DNA of 64,000 nucleotides from the NCBI RefSeq assembly GCF_021582895.2, contig NZ_CP091139.2, positions 1,674,001 through 1,738,000 of the forward strand, given 5' to 3'. Positions 28,079 through 36,414 of the stretch are shown one piece after another. This DNA is from Microbacterium elymi. Its GTDB lineage: Bacteria; Actinomycetota; Actinomycetes; Actinomycetales; Microbacteriaceae. Within the stretch, counting starts at the first letter, position 1. Each line of letters begins with the position of its first letter. The notes under the pieces are model-generated. The model had not been told where the DNA came from. It saw only the letters and a program-made list of their open reading frames with translations, and searched no databases. Made by a program: the position numbers and the translations under genes.

Positions 28079-28501
28079 ATGGTCTCCATCGCCGTTCCGC
28101 CTCCCAGCACCGAGGGCGCACGACGGACAATGCTTGCCAACCGCCGCAGGGATACCACCCCAGAGCTCAGGGTCCGCCGCATCCTTCACGCCCGAGGCTT
28201 CAGGTACCGCGTGGACTTCGCACCCGTCGCCAAGTTGCGCTCGCGTGCCGATATCGTGTTCACCCGTGCGAAGGTGGCCGTATTCATCGATGGGTGCTTC
28301 TGGCACATGTGCCCTGACCACTTCATCATGCCGAAGTCGAACCGCGACTACTGGGAGCCGAAGCTCGCACGCAACGTGGAGCGGGACCGTCTGACTGATT
28401 TGAGGATGGCTGACGCGGGCTGGAAGGTGATGCGGTATTGGGAGCACGAGTCTGCTGTTGCCGTGGCGGACGACATCGCTCACCGACTTCAAGCAGACTA
28501 A
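28079..28501 (+). CDS. vsr: Very short patch repair endonuclease Vsr
   Basis: A 140-residue protein. The family signature is complete: NRRRDTTPELRVRRILHARG, FRYRVDF, ADIVFTRAKVAVFIDGCFWH (catalytic D in ADIVF, zinc-site C and H), MCPDHFIMPKSNRDYW and GWKVMRYWEHES. Vsr nicks 5' to the T of a T:G mismatch formed when 5-methylcytosine deaminates, so it protects the sites of the partner methyltransferase. ATG 28079 gives the normal length; ATG 28130 (MLANRRRDTTPE) is a possible alternative. It is the last gene of the island, 34 bases after the PLD nuclease gene. Confidence 0.92.
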   Translation: MVSIAVPPPSTEGARRTMLANRRRDTTPELRVRRILHARGFRYRVDFAPVAKLRSRADIVFTRAKVAVFIDGCFWHMCPDHFIMPKSNRDYWEPKLARNVERDRLTDLRMADAGWKVMRYWEHESAVAVADDIAHRLQAD

Positions 28502-28789
28502 ACAAGACCGGGGTGATGAGCTCGTGGAGCGCTCCTCGAAGGTGTCGTCCATCGTTGATTCGACACTCTCGTAGGGCGCGAGACGACTGTCCTCGATGTG
28601 CACCTCGCGGGCCTCGCCGTACTCTGCCGCATCCATCCAGGCGCGCCCGTATCGCACAGCGGCCTCCCCTCCGACAATCAGCCGCCTCAGCGATCGGGGG
28701 CGGCGCAGTGCTCGTCATCGAACGGCTGCTAAGCGGAGCGCGCCAGCGCGAAGTCTGCAAGGAGTGTGCGGCGAGAACGGAGACGCAAC

Positions 28790-29447
28790 CGATCGCTAGA
28801 CTCTCGGCGTCGCAGGGAAGCGCCCGGGTCAAGCCCCGGGACGTGGTGTAGCCGTTGGTGATCCTTCTGGTTGTATAAGCGCTGAGTTCGAGGATGGGGT
28901 CGGTCACCTCGCTTCCGGTGTCGGGGATGAGGGTGAGGCGGGATTTAACGAGGATCTCGAGGCCGAGGTAGCGGCGGCCTTCGACCCATTCGTCGGTCTG
29001 CTCGGCCAGGACCGCGCCGACGAGGCGGATGATCGCGTCACGGTTCGGGAAGATGCCGACGGAGTCGGTGCGGCGGCGGATCTCGCGGTTGAGGCGCTCG
29101 TTGGGGTTGTTGGACCAGATCTGTTGCCAGAGCCCGTCGGGGAACTGCGTGAACGCGAGGATGTCCGTTCTGGCGGCATCGAGGTGCTCGAACGCGTCGG
29201 GGAGTTTCTCCTCGACGTAGTCGAGTAGTCGGTCGAACTGGGCGTTGACGCTGTCGGCGTCGGGCTGGTCGTAGACGGAGTGGAGCATCGCTTTGACCGC
29301 CGGCCACATACTCTTCGGGCAGACACTCATCAGGTTCGCTGCGTAGTGGGTTCTGCAGCGTTGCCAGACAGCTCCGGGCAGGTTCGCCGCGATCGCTTCC
29401 ACGAGCCCGGCGTGGGCGTCGGAGGTGACGAGGCGGACCCCGCCCAT
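28790..29447 (-). mobile_element. IS256-family transposase remnant, 5'-truncated
   Basis: The minus strand encodes the C-terminal half of an IS256-type transposase: RLVTSDAHAGLVEAIAANL (catalytic D region), WQRCRTHYAANLMS, IWSNNPNERLNREIRRRTD (catalytic E region, N-x-x-E-R-L-N), IIRLVGAVLAEQTDEW and EGRRYLGLEIL. The N-terminal half, about 200 residues with the first catalytic Asp, is missing; similarity starts sharply at 29447. The frame reads on past the expected end near 28790 without a clean stop. No pair of terminal inverted repeats could be matched. The element is dead and marks the right edge of the defence island. Bases 28502-28790 hold only fragments, among them a minus-strand frame with EYGEAREVHIEDSRLAPYES. 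Confidence 0.8.
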
Positions 29448-29622
29448 GCCACGGGAAGGAGCTCACGGTTCGGCCTGTCTGAGCACCGCCCCGGTATGTC
29501 GATTCGCGTCCCTCCCGCGCGTAGAGCCAGTCATCATCGCCGGTTTGGCGGGGGTGTCGGCTGTATCGACTAGCGTGATTCAAGCGCAGACCTGCGCGAC
29601 AGCCCACTCCACGGGAGCCGAA

Positions 29623-30879
29623 ATGAACAGCGAGATCGAACTGATCGCAGACGGCGATGGCCTTGCCGTCATCGGTGATCGCACGGCGGTCGAACGCTTC
29701 CTGAGTTCTGCGGGCGTGCCGTCCAGAGACCTTGCGTTGCATCAGCGGCTCAGTTCGACACTCAGCACCGGAGCCGGTATCGCGCAGGCGAGCTCAGAGG
29801 TCGCCGCAAACGCCGGTCGCTGGGTGAAGCTCACAGAGGAGTCGGCGAAGGCCATGAACGTCGGGACGCTGATGAAGGGCTCCTCAAGCGGGGTCAGTCG
29901 TGCGGTGCTGACAGACAAGGGCAAGATCAAGGGCATCCTCGAAATCGTCAAGACGCCCCGGTCGATGCTGGCCAACCCGGCGATGCTGGCCGGCGCAAGC
30001 GGGCATCATGGCGCAAGCTCGCGATGCAGGCAAACGATGGAGGAGATCACCGACTACCTCGCCGCGATCGACGAGAAGGTGGACGACATCCTGCGCGCCC
30101 AGAAAGATGCCGCACTTGCCGACATGATCGGAGTCGGATTCGTCATCGATGAGGCGATGACGGTCCGCGACGAAGTCGGCCGAGTCTCGGATGTCACCTG
30201 GTCGAAGGTGAGCGGCGCACCGCAGACCATCGCGCGCACTCAGGCGTACGCCCTGCGACAGCTTGACGCCCTCGCAGAGAAGCTGGAGAAGAAGAACGGG
30301 GTCAGCGACCTCGCGAAGGTCTCGAAGATTGCTGAAGAGACCGTGCAGGAATGGCTCGCCGTCCTCGCCCGATGCTTCCAACTGCAAGATGGCATCGCGG
30401 TGCTCGAACTCGACCGTGTGTTGGACTCTTCCCCCGAAGATCTTGACCGCCACCGGGCAGGGCTCCAAACCGCTCGCCAGAAACGTCGGGAGCTCATCGC
30501 GCGCAGCACGGTGCGTCTCCTCGCCCGCATGGATGCGGCCGCTGCGACAGCCAACGCGAAGGTGTTACTTCACCCTCTACTGTCCGGCGAGGTGGTGCAC
30601 TCAAGCAATCAGGTCGGGGGCCATGTCATCGAGTTCAACCAACGTCTGGGAATCGAGCAGGGCCGCCAGTCGGTGGAAGCGAAACGGTGGACAGAGGCAG
30701 CGTCCGACACGAAGGAAGCGATCATGCTGACGACGGCAGCCGGGGTGACGGCGACAGGACGCTTCGGGACCGAAGCCCTCATGAACGCCAAGTCTGTCGC
30801 CAGTAGTGCCTCAGCCGGGATCGCTGAGCGGTTCTCCCGTCGACGCGGTGAGCAACCATCGGATGACCACGCAAGCTGA
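29623..30879 (+). CDS. Unrecognised helical protein (compensating indels near 30000)
   Basis: ATG 29623. The 418-residue product starts IELIADGDGLAVIGDRTAVE, a small alpha/beta module ending in FLSSAG. Then come long helices around residues 150-330 (LRQLDALAEKLEKKNG) and a Ser/Ala-rich tail. Three one-base insertions between 29995 and 30035 (GCAAGC twice, GCAAAC once) add one codon and garble about 14 residues; corrected, the text is LAGAAGIMAQLAMQATMEEI, a plausible hydrophobic helix. I know similar proteins only as hypothetical proteins of actinobacteria. It may be an accessory-region passenger between the IS remnant and the gene graveyard. Confidence 0.55.
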   Translation: MNSEIELIADGDGLAVIGDRTAVERFLSSAGVPSRDLALHQRLSSTLSTGAGIAQASSEVAANAGRWVKLTEESAKAMNVGTLMKGSSSGVSRAVLTDKGKIKGILEIVKTPRSMLANPAMLAGASGHHGASSRCRQTMEEITDYLAAIDEKVDDILRAQKDAALADMIGVGFVIDEAMTVRDEVGRVSDVTWSKVSGAPQTIARTQAYALRQLDALAEKLEKKNGVSDLAKVSKIAEETVQEWLAVLARCFQLQDGIAVLELDRVLDSSPEDLDRHRAGLQTARQKRRELIARSTVRLLARMDAAAATANAKVLLHPLLSGEVVHSSNQVGGHVIEFNQRLGIEQGRQSVEAKRWTEAASDTKEAIMLTTAAGVTATGRFGTEALMNAKSVASSASAGIAERFSRRRGEQPSDDHAS

Positions 30880-30899
30880 GCTCAGAGCGCCCGATCCTT

Positions 30900-31000
30900 A
30901 ACCCCAGGTTCACGACCAAACCTGGAACAGCAGCACATCGCCGATCGAGCGCCCCGGGCGGTGAGGACGAGGCATGCGAGCGGCATCAACCCCATCCCCC
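30900..31000 (-). pseudogene. Short fragment of an alpha/beta hydrolase gene
   Basis: Bases about 30926-30957 match about 32125-32155 inside the hydrolase gene, including an identical stretch ACAGCAGCACATCGCCGATC + GAGCGCCC, and similarity continues to about 30990. On the minus strand it reads ACLVLTA..RSIGDVLLF, the same segment as in the hydrolase. It is an isolated copy of about 70-90 bases with no start or flanking gene. Confidence 0.6.
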
Positions 31001-31043
31001 GCCCCAGGCAAGAGCGCGCGGAATTCACCGGTACGGTCGAACC

Positions 31044-31310
31044 ATGTCCTCCTTCGGCTGGCTGGACGCCGACGCGGGCGAGCGGCGTCGGATGCTTGAG
31101 ATCATCGACCTCTTCCGCGAGCCGGGCACGGTCGACGAACTCGGCATCGGCGCGGTGCGCGACGCACTCTCCGACATTCTGTTCCCGGGCACTTCGGTGC
31201 TGCACACACGTCTGCGCTACGTACTGTTCATCCCCTGGCTGCTGCGCCGTGCCGCCGACGACGGCGGCACACCCGACGAGATGCGCGCCCGGTTCCGCGC
31301 GCACGAATAC
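31044..31310 (+). pseudogene. DUF6361-like N-terminal fragment
   Basis: From ATG 31044 the frame reads FGWLDADAGERRRMLEIIDL, then TVDELGIGAVRDALSDILFP and RLRYVLFIPWLLRRAA. This is the start of DUF6361-type proteins, which occur next to helicases in defence islands and have several hundred residues. After about 85 codons the similarity ends at MRARFRAHEYRR and an unrelated frame takes over. It is therefore a truncated remnant. Confidence 0.5.
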
Positions 31311-31584
31311 CGTCGATGCGGCCGTCGAAGGTCGGCCGGCCGCGGCATCCGACATCACCCCGTTCTGGGTGTTCACGCGGCCCACCGGCGCCGTCATCGA
31401 ACGGTATGTGCCGACGCAGCCGCTCAGTCGCGAGTCAGCGCAAGCTGGAGCGGCTCGAGCGCACCGTCGGCGCGTACCGGCTGGTGATGGGTCAGCCGCG
31501 GCAGGAGGACCTGCTGCGCTACATCGGCGAGCGTGACGAAGACCTGGAGTGGATGCGGATCGACCTCAGCCCGCCTGGGGAGTG
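31311..31584 (+). pseudogene. C-terminal fragment of an unrecognised protein
   Basis: The frame VEGRPAAASDITPFWVFTRP continues through GAVIERYVPTQPLSRESA. If GCAAGC at 31440-31445 is read as GCAGC it joins QLERLERTVGAYRLVMGQ and PRQEDLLRYIGERDEDLEWM, stopping at 31582-31584. The text is protein-like but has no start of its own and abuts the DUF6361-like fragment. It is probably the tail of a larger gene lost by deletion. Family not recognised. Confidence 0.4.
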
Positions 31585-31597
31585 AGGCGAGCCACCC

Positions 31598-31870
31598 TCA
31601 ACCTTCGCTCGTGCGCTTTCTCGCCGCGCGGAGTGCTTGCGCATGGTCGGCGGCTGAGCTGTCATACAGTGACGCCGATGCGGCCTTGCTCGTCAGTGCG
31701 TCAAGTCGGTCGGTCGTCGCGCGGTGTGTGCGCTCGCGGTGCTCGAGCACGTCCGACAGCTTCAGTCGGCGGTGGCGATTCGGCTGGTCATAAGGAACGA
31801 ATCGCTCCGGGGCCCAGCCGCCGCCGAGCCCACGTGCTCGGTCCGCTGGATACCGTCCCAGTAGAGGAGT
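31598..31870 (-). pseudogene. C-terminal fragment of an excisionase/antitoxin-type HTH protein
   Basis: The minus-strand frame ending at 31598 reads VPYDQPNRHRRLKLSDVLEH, then RERTHRATTDRLDALTSKAA. This is the usual second half of actinobacterial HTH_17 antitoxin-like proteins (a G/N-R-H-R-R step followed by a D-V-L-x-x-R helix). The N-terminal HTH is missing; the frame fuses upstream with unrelated sequence from the hydrolase region. Confidence 0.45.
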
Positions 31871-31969
31871 GAATGAGAACGCGGATCGGAGAGTCCCCGG
31901 ATGAAGTGCCCCGACGGAGAGCTGTCTCAGGCTGAGACCGCGACACACCTCGCGCATGCCACTCCGCGT

Positions 31970-32615
31970 CGGTCACGACCCTCGACGTCGAGAAGAGGAC
32001 GTGCTTGCGCGAGCGGGTAGCGACCGAACTCGGCTGACCGGCGGTGAACCGCGCCGCCGCCTGTTCGACCAGCGGCAACAGTTCCGCTCCGCCGGGCATC
32101 TGACCCAGCTGCATCCCAAGTTGGGACAGCAGCACATCGCCGATCGAGCGCCCGGGCGGGGCTGTGAGCACGAGGCCGGCGAACGGCACGGCCTGCTCGC
32201 TGGTCGCGTAGTGGAGCACGTGCAGGCAGCCCTCGCTGTTGCCGAGCCCGACGACCCGCTCAGCATCCACATCGTCACGACCCGTCAGTGCGCCGACTGC
32301 AGCAACGATCTCGTCAAGGTGCGACTGCATGCTCATCCGGCCGACCAGCGCGGGAAGGTTCTCGGCGACGTACGGTCCGGATGCCCGCTTGTCGTACCTC
32401 ATCGACACGAGGCCGGCGTCGGCGAGCGCCTCGGCGAGCGGCCTCGCGCTGCCGTTGCTGCCGGGGATCAGCGGTGAGGTCCAATCACGATCGGTCGGGC
32501 CGCTTCCGGCGACCATGACGACGGCCGGGTGAGGCCCCGGGGTGTCGGGCGCCGTGACGGTGCCGTACATCTCGATGCCGTCGAGGGACCAGCTCACCTC
32601 TGTGGAGTGCGTCAC
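31970..32615 (-). pseudogene. Alpha/beta hydrolase, C-terminally truncated
   Basis: From GTG 32615 the product has an alpha/beta-hydrolase start (VVMVAGSGPTDRDW as the oxyanion strand) and the nucleophile elbow VVGLGNSEGCLHVL (G-N-S-E-G, serine near residue 125). It runs to VEQAAARFTAGQP near residue 205. Beyond that the sequence becomes unrelated (SSVATRSRKHVLF..) although the frame stays open to 31788. The Asp and His of the triad, expected in the last 100 residues, are absent. An intact copy would be a dienelactone-hydrolase or peptidase-like esterase. It probably lost its end in the deletion that formed this graveyard. The 156 bases to the next gene show nothing notable. Confidence 0.6.
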
Positions 32616-32771
32616 CCAGTCATGCTCTCACCGCGGCGAGGGCACACCACGGAAACCCGGACGCCGATTCCGATGCTGATGGGTCGTCCGATCGACATCA
32701 ATCGGCACACGGCTGCGGGCATGGTGTGCCAGCGTCGCTGCCAGCACATCATGCCCGTGGTCGCACTCCGC

Positions 32772-34079
32772 CTAACTGAGCAGCCGAACGGCCAGCCGCA
32801 CCGACAGCGCAAGCACGGCGACCAAACCGACCACGCCGGCGACGTTCTGCCACCACTTGTTGCGCATCTCGGCCATCAACCGGCGCCGGTTCGCCATCAC
32901 GATGATCAGCACAGCGAGGATCGGCGAGACGAACACTGTGCAGGCCTGCGCGACCACGATCAGCTGGATGGGCGACGACTGGAAGGTGAGTGTCACCGCG
33001 ATGCCGAACGCGAGGATGATGCCGCTGATGATCTTCGCTGCCCTCGAGTTGGATGTCGAGCCCTGGCCGAGGCCGTCAGAGAGCATCGTGCCGCCGGCGG
33101 TTGCGTTCGCGATCATCGACGAGAAGGCGGCACCGAAGAACCCGAGTGCGAAGATCGTCGAGCCCACGGCGCCGGCGACCGGCTTGAACACGCCCGCGAG
33201 CCCGACGATCGTCGTCGCCGTCTCACCGGTCTGCCCGAGCACGGCCGCCGCGACGATGATGACCAGCGCGGTCATGATCCCGGGTGCGACGATGCCGGGG
33301 ATCGTGTCGACCATCGTCACGTCCCGGCACTCGGCCTCGGTCCGCTTGCGTTCTTTCGTGCCGTACGAGGTGTAGAAGGCGGCGTTGATCGAGAAGTTCG
33401 TGCCCACGAGTGCGACGATGAGCAGCCACGAGCCGCCCGGCGCGGTCGGCAAGAGGCCTGACGCCGCGTGCCCCCAGTCAGGGCGCGAGATGAAGGCGCT
33501 GATGATAAAGACTGCAGCCAGCACCGCCACTATCACGACGAGGATCTTCTCGATGACGCGGTAGACGTTCCTGATCAGCAGCACGGCGGCGACGGCCACC
33601 GTGCAGACCACGGTCCACATGATCGGGTTGCCGCCGAAGAGCATCGACAGCCCCAAGCCGGCGCCCACGGCGTTGCCCACCGAGAAGCACAGGGTGATGA
33701 GGAAGACGCCAACACCGGCGACGACGCCTACCCATCCGCCGAGGTGCTCCTTGATCGAGCTGATCAGCGAGACTGGAGTCTTGATGCCCAGTCGAACGCT
33801 CATGTCGGTGAGGAAGATCATCAGGATGGTCGAGACGACGATCACCCAGATCAGGGTGTACTGGAAGGCGCTGCCAGCCTGCACGGCGGTGGTGAGGTTG
33901 CCGGGCCCGAACTGCCAGGCGCCCGCCACGAACGCGGGGCCGATCAGGGCGAGCTGCTGCCAGAACGTGCGGCGCGTGGCATGCGAGTCTACGATTTTGC
34001 GCATGGTCTGCGTCGAGACCCGCCCGTAGCCGGTGCCGGGCGTAGTCGATGTGTGACGAGTTCTCGTTTCGTCGCTCAT
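32772..34079 (-). CDS. NRAMP-family transporter with altered metal site
   Basis: ATG 34079 after GGAGAACCTG. The 435-residue protein has about 11 hydrophobic segments and the NRAMP TM1 region, FVAGAWQFGPGNLTTAVQAG, but with G-P-G-N where metal-transporting members have D-P-G-N. The TM6 M-P-H motif is also not evident (NFSINAAFYTSYGTKERKR). The fold is clear; the substrate is not. The loss of the metal-binding aspartate suggests a divergent branch that may carry something other than Mn2+ or Fe2+. It lies downstream of the dihydrodipicolinate-synthase-family gene on the same strand, with a terminator-like hairpin between, so it may be partly co-regulated by the LacI protein at 35321. Confidence 0.7.
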   Translation of the reverse strand: MSDETRTRHTSTTPGTGYGRVSTQTMRKIVDSHATRRTFWQQLALIGPAFVAGAWQFGPGNLTTAVQAGSAFQYTLIWVIVVSTILMIFLTDMSVRLGIKTPVSLISSIKEHLGGWVGVVAGVGVFLITLCFSVGNAVGAGLGLSMLFGGNPIMWTVVCTVAVAAVLLIRNVYRVIEKILVVIVAVLAAVFIISAFISRPDWGHAASGLLPTAPGGSWLLIVALVGTNFSINAAFYTSYGTKERKRTEAECRDVTMVDTIPGIVAPGIMTALVIIVAAAVLGQTGETATTIVGLAGVFKPVAGAVGSTIFALGFFGAAFSSMIANATAGGTMLSDGLGQGSTSNSRAAKIISGIILAFGIAVTLTFQSSPIQLIVVAQACTVFVSPILAVLIIVMANRRRLMAEMRNKWWQNVAGVVGLVAVLALSVRLAVRLLS

Positions 34080-34195
34080 CAGGTTCTCCTTCGTTGGAGT
34101 GCGGCCGAGCCGCATGTCTTCATTGACGGTGATGTCACAGATCGTGCGGATGCACAACCCGCGAGAGGTTCCGGATACGGTCCGGATGGATGCCC

Positions 34196-34225
34196 GGGGG
34201 TGGGTTCCGCGGTCGGCCCACCCCC
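34196..34225 (-). terminator. Hairpin after the aldolase-type gene
   Basis: GGGGGTGGG (34196-34204) pairs with CCCACCCCC (34217-34225), a 9-bp GC-rich stem with a 12-base loop, starting 9 bases past the stop of the gene at 34234. There is no T run, as is common in high-GC actinobacteria. It could reduce read-through into the transporter gene. Confidence 0.5.
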
Positions 34226-34233
34226 GAACCGGG

Positions 34234-35170
34234 TCAGGCCGATACTGAAACCGACTCCAGCCCAGCGGCGGCGAACGCCTGTGCGATCTCGGCAGCGGCG
34301 CCCTCCGGCAGCGGCAGCAGCGGCGTGCGCACGGTGGCGTGGTCGAGGATGCCGCGGCTGACCAGCCCCCACTTCAGCGCCACCGTGCCCTCCATGTGCG
34401 AACCGCGGTGGTAGACCGCCTTGGTCACGGGGAGGAGCCTCTCATGGATGGCATGCGCGGCCGCGTAGTCCTTGGCCTTGCCCGCTGCGATGAGATCGAC
34501 GAGCAGCTCCGGCGCGATGTTGCCATAGCCGACGAGCAGGCCGTCGACATCGAACATCGTCGGCAGCAGGTACTCGTCGTGGCACGACAGGATCTGCAGG
34601 TCGGGGTACGCAGCGCGCAGCGCAGGGATCTCGGTGTACCACCGCCGCATGTTGCGCACGCCGTTCTTGGTGTGGTTCACACCCTCCTGACTGGCGATCT
34701 CCAGTTGCGTGTCGAGGTCGTAGGAGGCGTGCGTGTTGTCGGGGTACTGGAACAGGATCTCTTCGAGCCCGGACTCTTCCCAGATCGCGCGGTACCGAGT
34801 CTGCGGCGCGCCCGGCTGGAACCCGAAGCGCAGCCACCCGTGCGACGGGTAGACCAGAGCGCCCTGGGCTCCGGCATCCGCGGCGGCCTTGGCTTCGCGG
34901 GCGGAGGTCAGGTTTCCCTCTTTGGTGATGCCGGCGATGATCGGCAGCCGACCGTCCACCGAGTCGCGGAACGCGCGGATCACGTCGAGCTTGCTCGTCC
35001 TCGGTGAGGAACGTGCCCTCGCCGGCGTGCCCGAGCACGACCAGGCTCTTGACACCGTCGATCGAGCCGAGCCAGGAGCCCAGACGCTGGATCGCTGCGT
35101 AGTCGACGTCGCCGTCTTCGGTGAACGGGGTGACGGGGGCGGGGTTCAGCCCGCGAAGGTCGAGGACCAT
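34234..35170 (-). CDS. Dihydrodipicolinate synthase/N-acetylneuraminate lyase family protein (frameshifted near 34991)
   Basis: ATG 35170 after AAGGAGAATGAC. The family start LNPAPVTPFTEDGDVDYAAI is followed by VVLGHAGEGTFLTEDEQ (G-x-x-G-E carboxylate site). Reading GCTTGC at 34989-34994 as GCTGC gives TEDEQLDVIRAFRDSVDGR and one protein of about 311 residues, the normal length. The Schiff-base lysine is probably in NHTKNGVRNMRRW and the tyrosine in FQYPDNTHASYD. Such enzymes cleave or form C-C bonds next to pyruvate; a catabolic aldolase or dehydratase is more likely here than lysine synthesis, because the gene is divergent from a LacI regulator with operators in the shared gap. Confidence 0.75.
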
Positions 35171-35193
35171 GTCATTCTCCTTGAGTGTGAACG

Positions 35194-35268
35194 TTTGCGG
35201 GAACGATTGCAAGTATGGCCGCCAGCGCACGAACAAGTCAAGAGAATTTGCAAGATCGTTCCCGCAAA
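35194..35268. promoter_or_regulatory. Two LacI-type operators in inverted orientation
   Basis: TTTGCGGGAACGATTGCAA lies at 35194-35212. At 35247-35268 the reverse strand reads TTTGCGGGAACGATCTTG + CAAA. Both share TTGCGGGAACGAT and a TTGCAA-type end. The copies stand about 53 bases apart between the divergent aldolase-family and LacI genes, close to both starts. Two operators suit repression of both genes, possibly with looping. Confidence 0.65.
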
Positions 35269-35320
35269 GGTTTCCAATATCGGCGACGACGCCGGTAGGA
35301 TCGTTGCGGAGAGGGGACCG

Positions 35321-36385
35321 TTGGCCAGCGAAGATCGGCTCGAACGACGCGTTGTGACGCTCAAGGACGTCGCCGAGGCGTCGGGCGTGAGCATCTCCAC
35401 CGTGAGTCGGGTGCTGGATGAGCGCATTCCCCCGACCAAGTCCGCAGCGGCGGAGCGCGTGCGCGCCGCGGCTGACCGCCTCGGCTACCGCCGCAACACG
35501 TTCGCCTCGAGTCTGCGCCGGGGCGCGGCAGCGACTGTTGGCGTCTTGGTCCCTCGCCTGAGCGACACGGTGATGGCGCTCATGTTCGAGGCGATCGAGC
35601 GCACTGCCCGTCGGCAGGGATACTTCGCGGTCGTGGGCACCTGCGGAGACGACCCGAATGACGAACGGGCTGCCGCTGAGACGCTGCTCGATCGCGGCAT
35701 CGACGGCCTCATTCTCGCGACCGCCCGGATGGATGATGCCCTGCCGACCTCACTGCGGGACCGCGGCATCCCCCATGTTCTCGTCCTGCGCACCGACCGG
35801 ATCAGCCCGTCCTCACTCGGCGACGACGAGACCGGCGGCTACCTCGCGGCCCGGCATCTGATCGACCTCGGCCATCGCGATATCGCGCTCGTGAATGGCC
35901 CAGAGTTCACATCGACAGGCGTCGATCGCCATGCCGGTGCGCAGCGCGCGTTGCGCGAGGCGGGGATCAGCATCCCGCCAGAACGGGTGCTCTGGACCGG
36001 CTACGGGGTCGACGCCGGCGTCGATGTGGGACGGCAGTTGTTCGCGGGCGATGAGCGTCCCACCGCCGTCTTTGCGGCGAACGACAACCTGGCCGTCGGC
36101 GTGATCAACGCGGGGAGTGCGCTCGGGCTGACGCCGGGGCGGGAGTACTCCATCGTCGGGTACAACGACATCCCGCTCGCATCCCGGCTGCCGATCCCGC
36201 TCACCTCAGTCCGCACGCCGTTCGATCAGATCGCCGCGCGCGCGATCGAGTTGCTGTTGGACGGCGAGAAGCGCACCGGTACCGTGCAGCGCACGTTGCC
36301 GACCCTCATCCCGCGCGCGTCGACGGCCCGGCTTGAGGCCGTCGAGGTCTCGAGACACGGCGCATCTTCTACGTTCGAGCACTGA
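35321..36385 (+). CDS. LacI-family transcriptional regulator
   Basis: TTG 35321 is chosen because GGAGAGGGG precedes it and the HTH begins 12 codons later; GTG 35354 is the alternative. HTH: TLKDVAEASGVSISTVSRVL, with hinge helix SAAAERVRAAADRLGYRRN. Residues about 70-340 are a periplasmic-binding-protein-like sensor domain (VGVLVPRLSDTVMALMFEAI, FAANDNLAVGVINAG, YSIVGYNDIPLASRLPIPLT). It would bind a sugar or sugar acid and release DNA. It is divergent from the aldolase-family gene, with two matching operators in the gap. About 354 residues, normal length. Confidence 0.88.
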   Translation: MASEDRLERRVVTLKDVAEASGVSISTVSRVLDERIPPTKSAAAERVRAAADRLGYRRNTFASSLRRGAAATVGVLVPRLSDTVMALMFEAIERTARRQGYFAVVGTCGDDPNDERAAAETLLDRGIDGLILATARMDDALPTSLRDRGIPHVLVLRTDRISPSSLGDDETGGYLAARHLIDLGHRDIALVNGPEFTSTGVDRHAGAQRALREAGISIPPERVLWTGYGVDAGVDVGRQLFAGDERPTAVFAANDNLAVGVINAGSALGLTPGREYSIVGYNDIPLASRLPIPLTSVRTPFDQIAARAIELLLDGEKRTGTVQRTLPTLIPRASTARLEAVEVSRHGASSTFEH

Positions 36386-36414
36386 CTCGAGAGCCGCTAT
36401 CCGGACAGTTGGCC

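Noticed and set aside
17214..28501. DISARM or BREX identity for the island
   Set aside because: There is no DrmA/DrmB pair, no PglZ and no BrxC-like ATPase. The Z1, GHKL, AIPR and Vsr set points to the MutL/MORC-associated class instead.
28502..28790. A minus-strand gene containing EYGEAREVHIEDSRLAPYES
   Set aside because: It has no credible start, runs through the antisense of vsr, and its protein-like part is only about 50 codons; at most a gene remnant.
32529..34361. Long plus-strand frames rich in D, H and R opposite the NRAMP gene
   Set aside because: Their composition is that of a reversed membrane-protein gene. The minus strand gives a clear NRAMP protein with a ribosome site.
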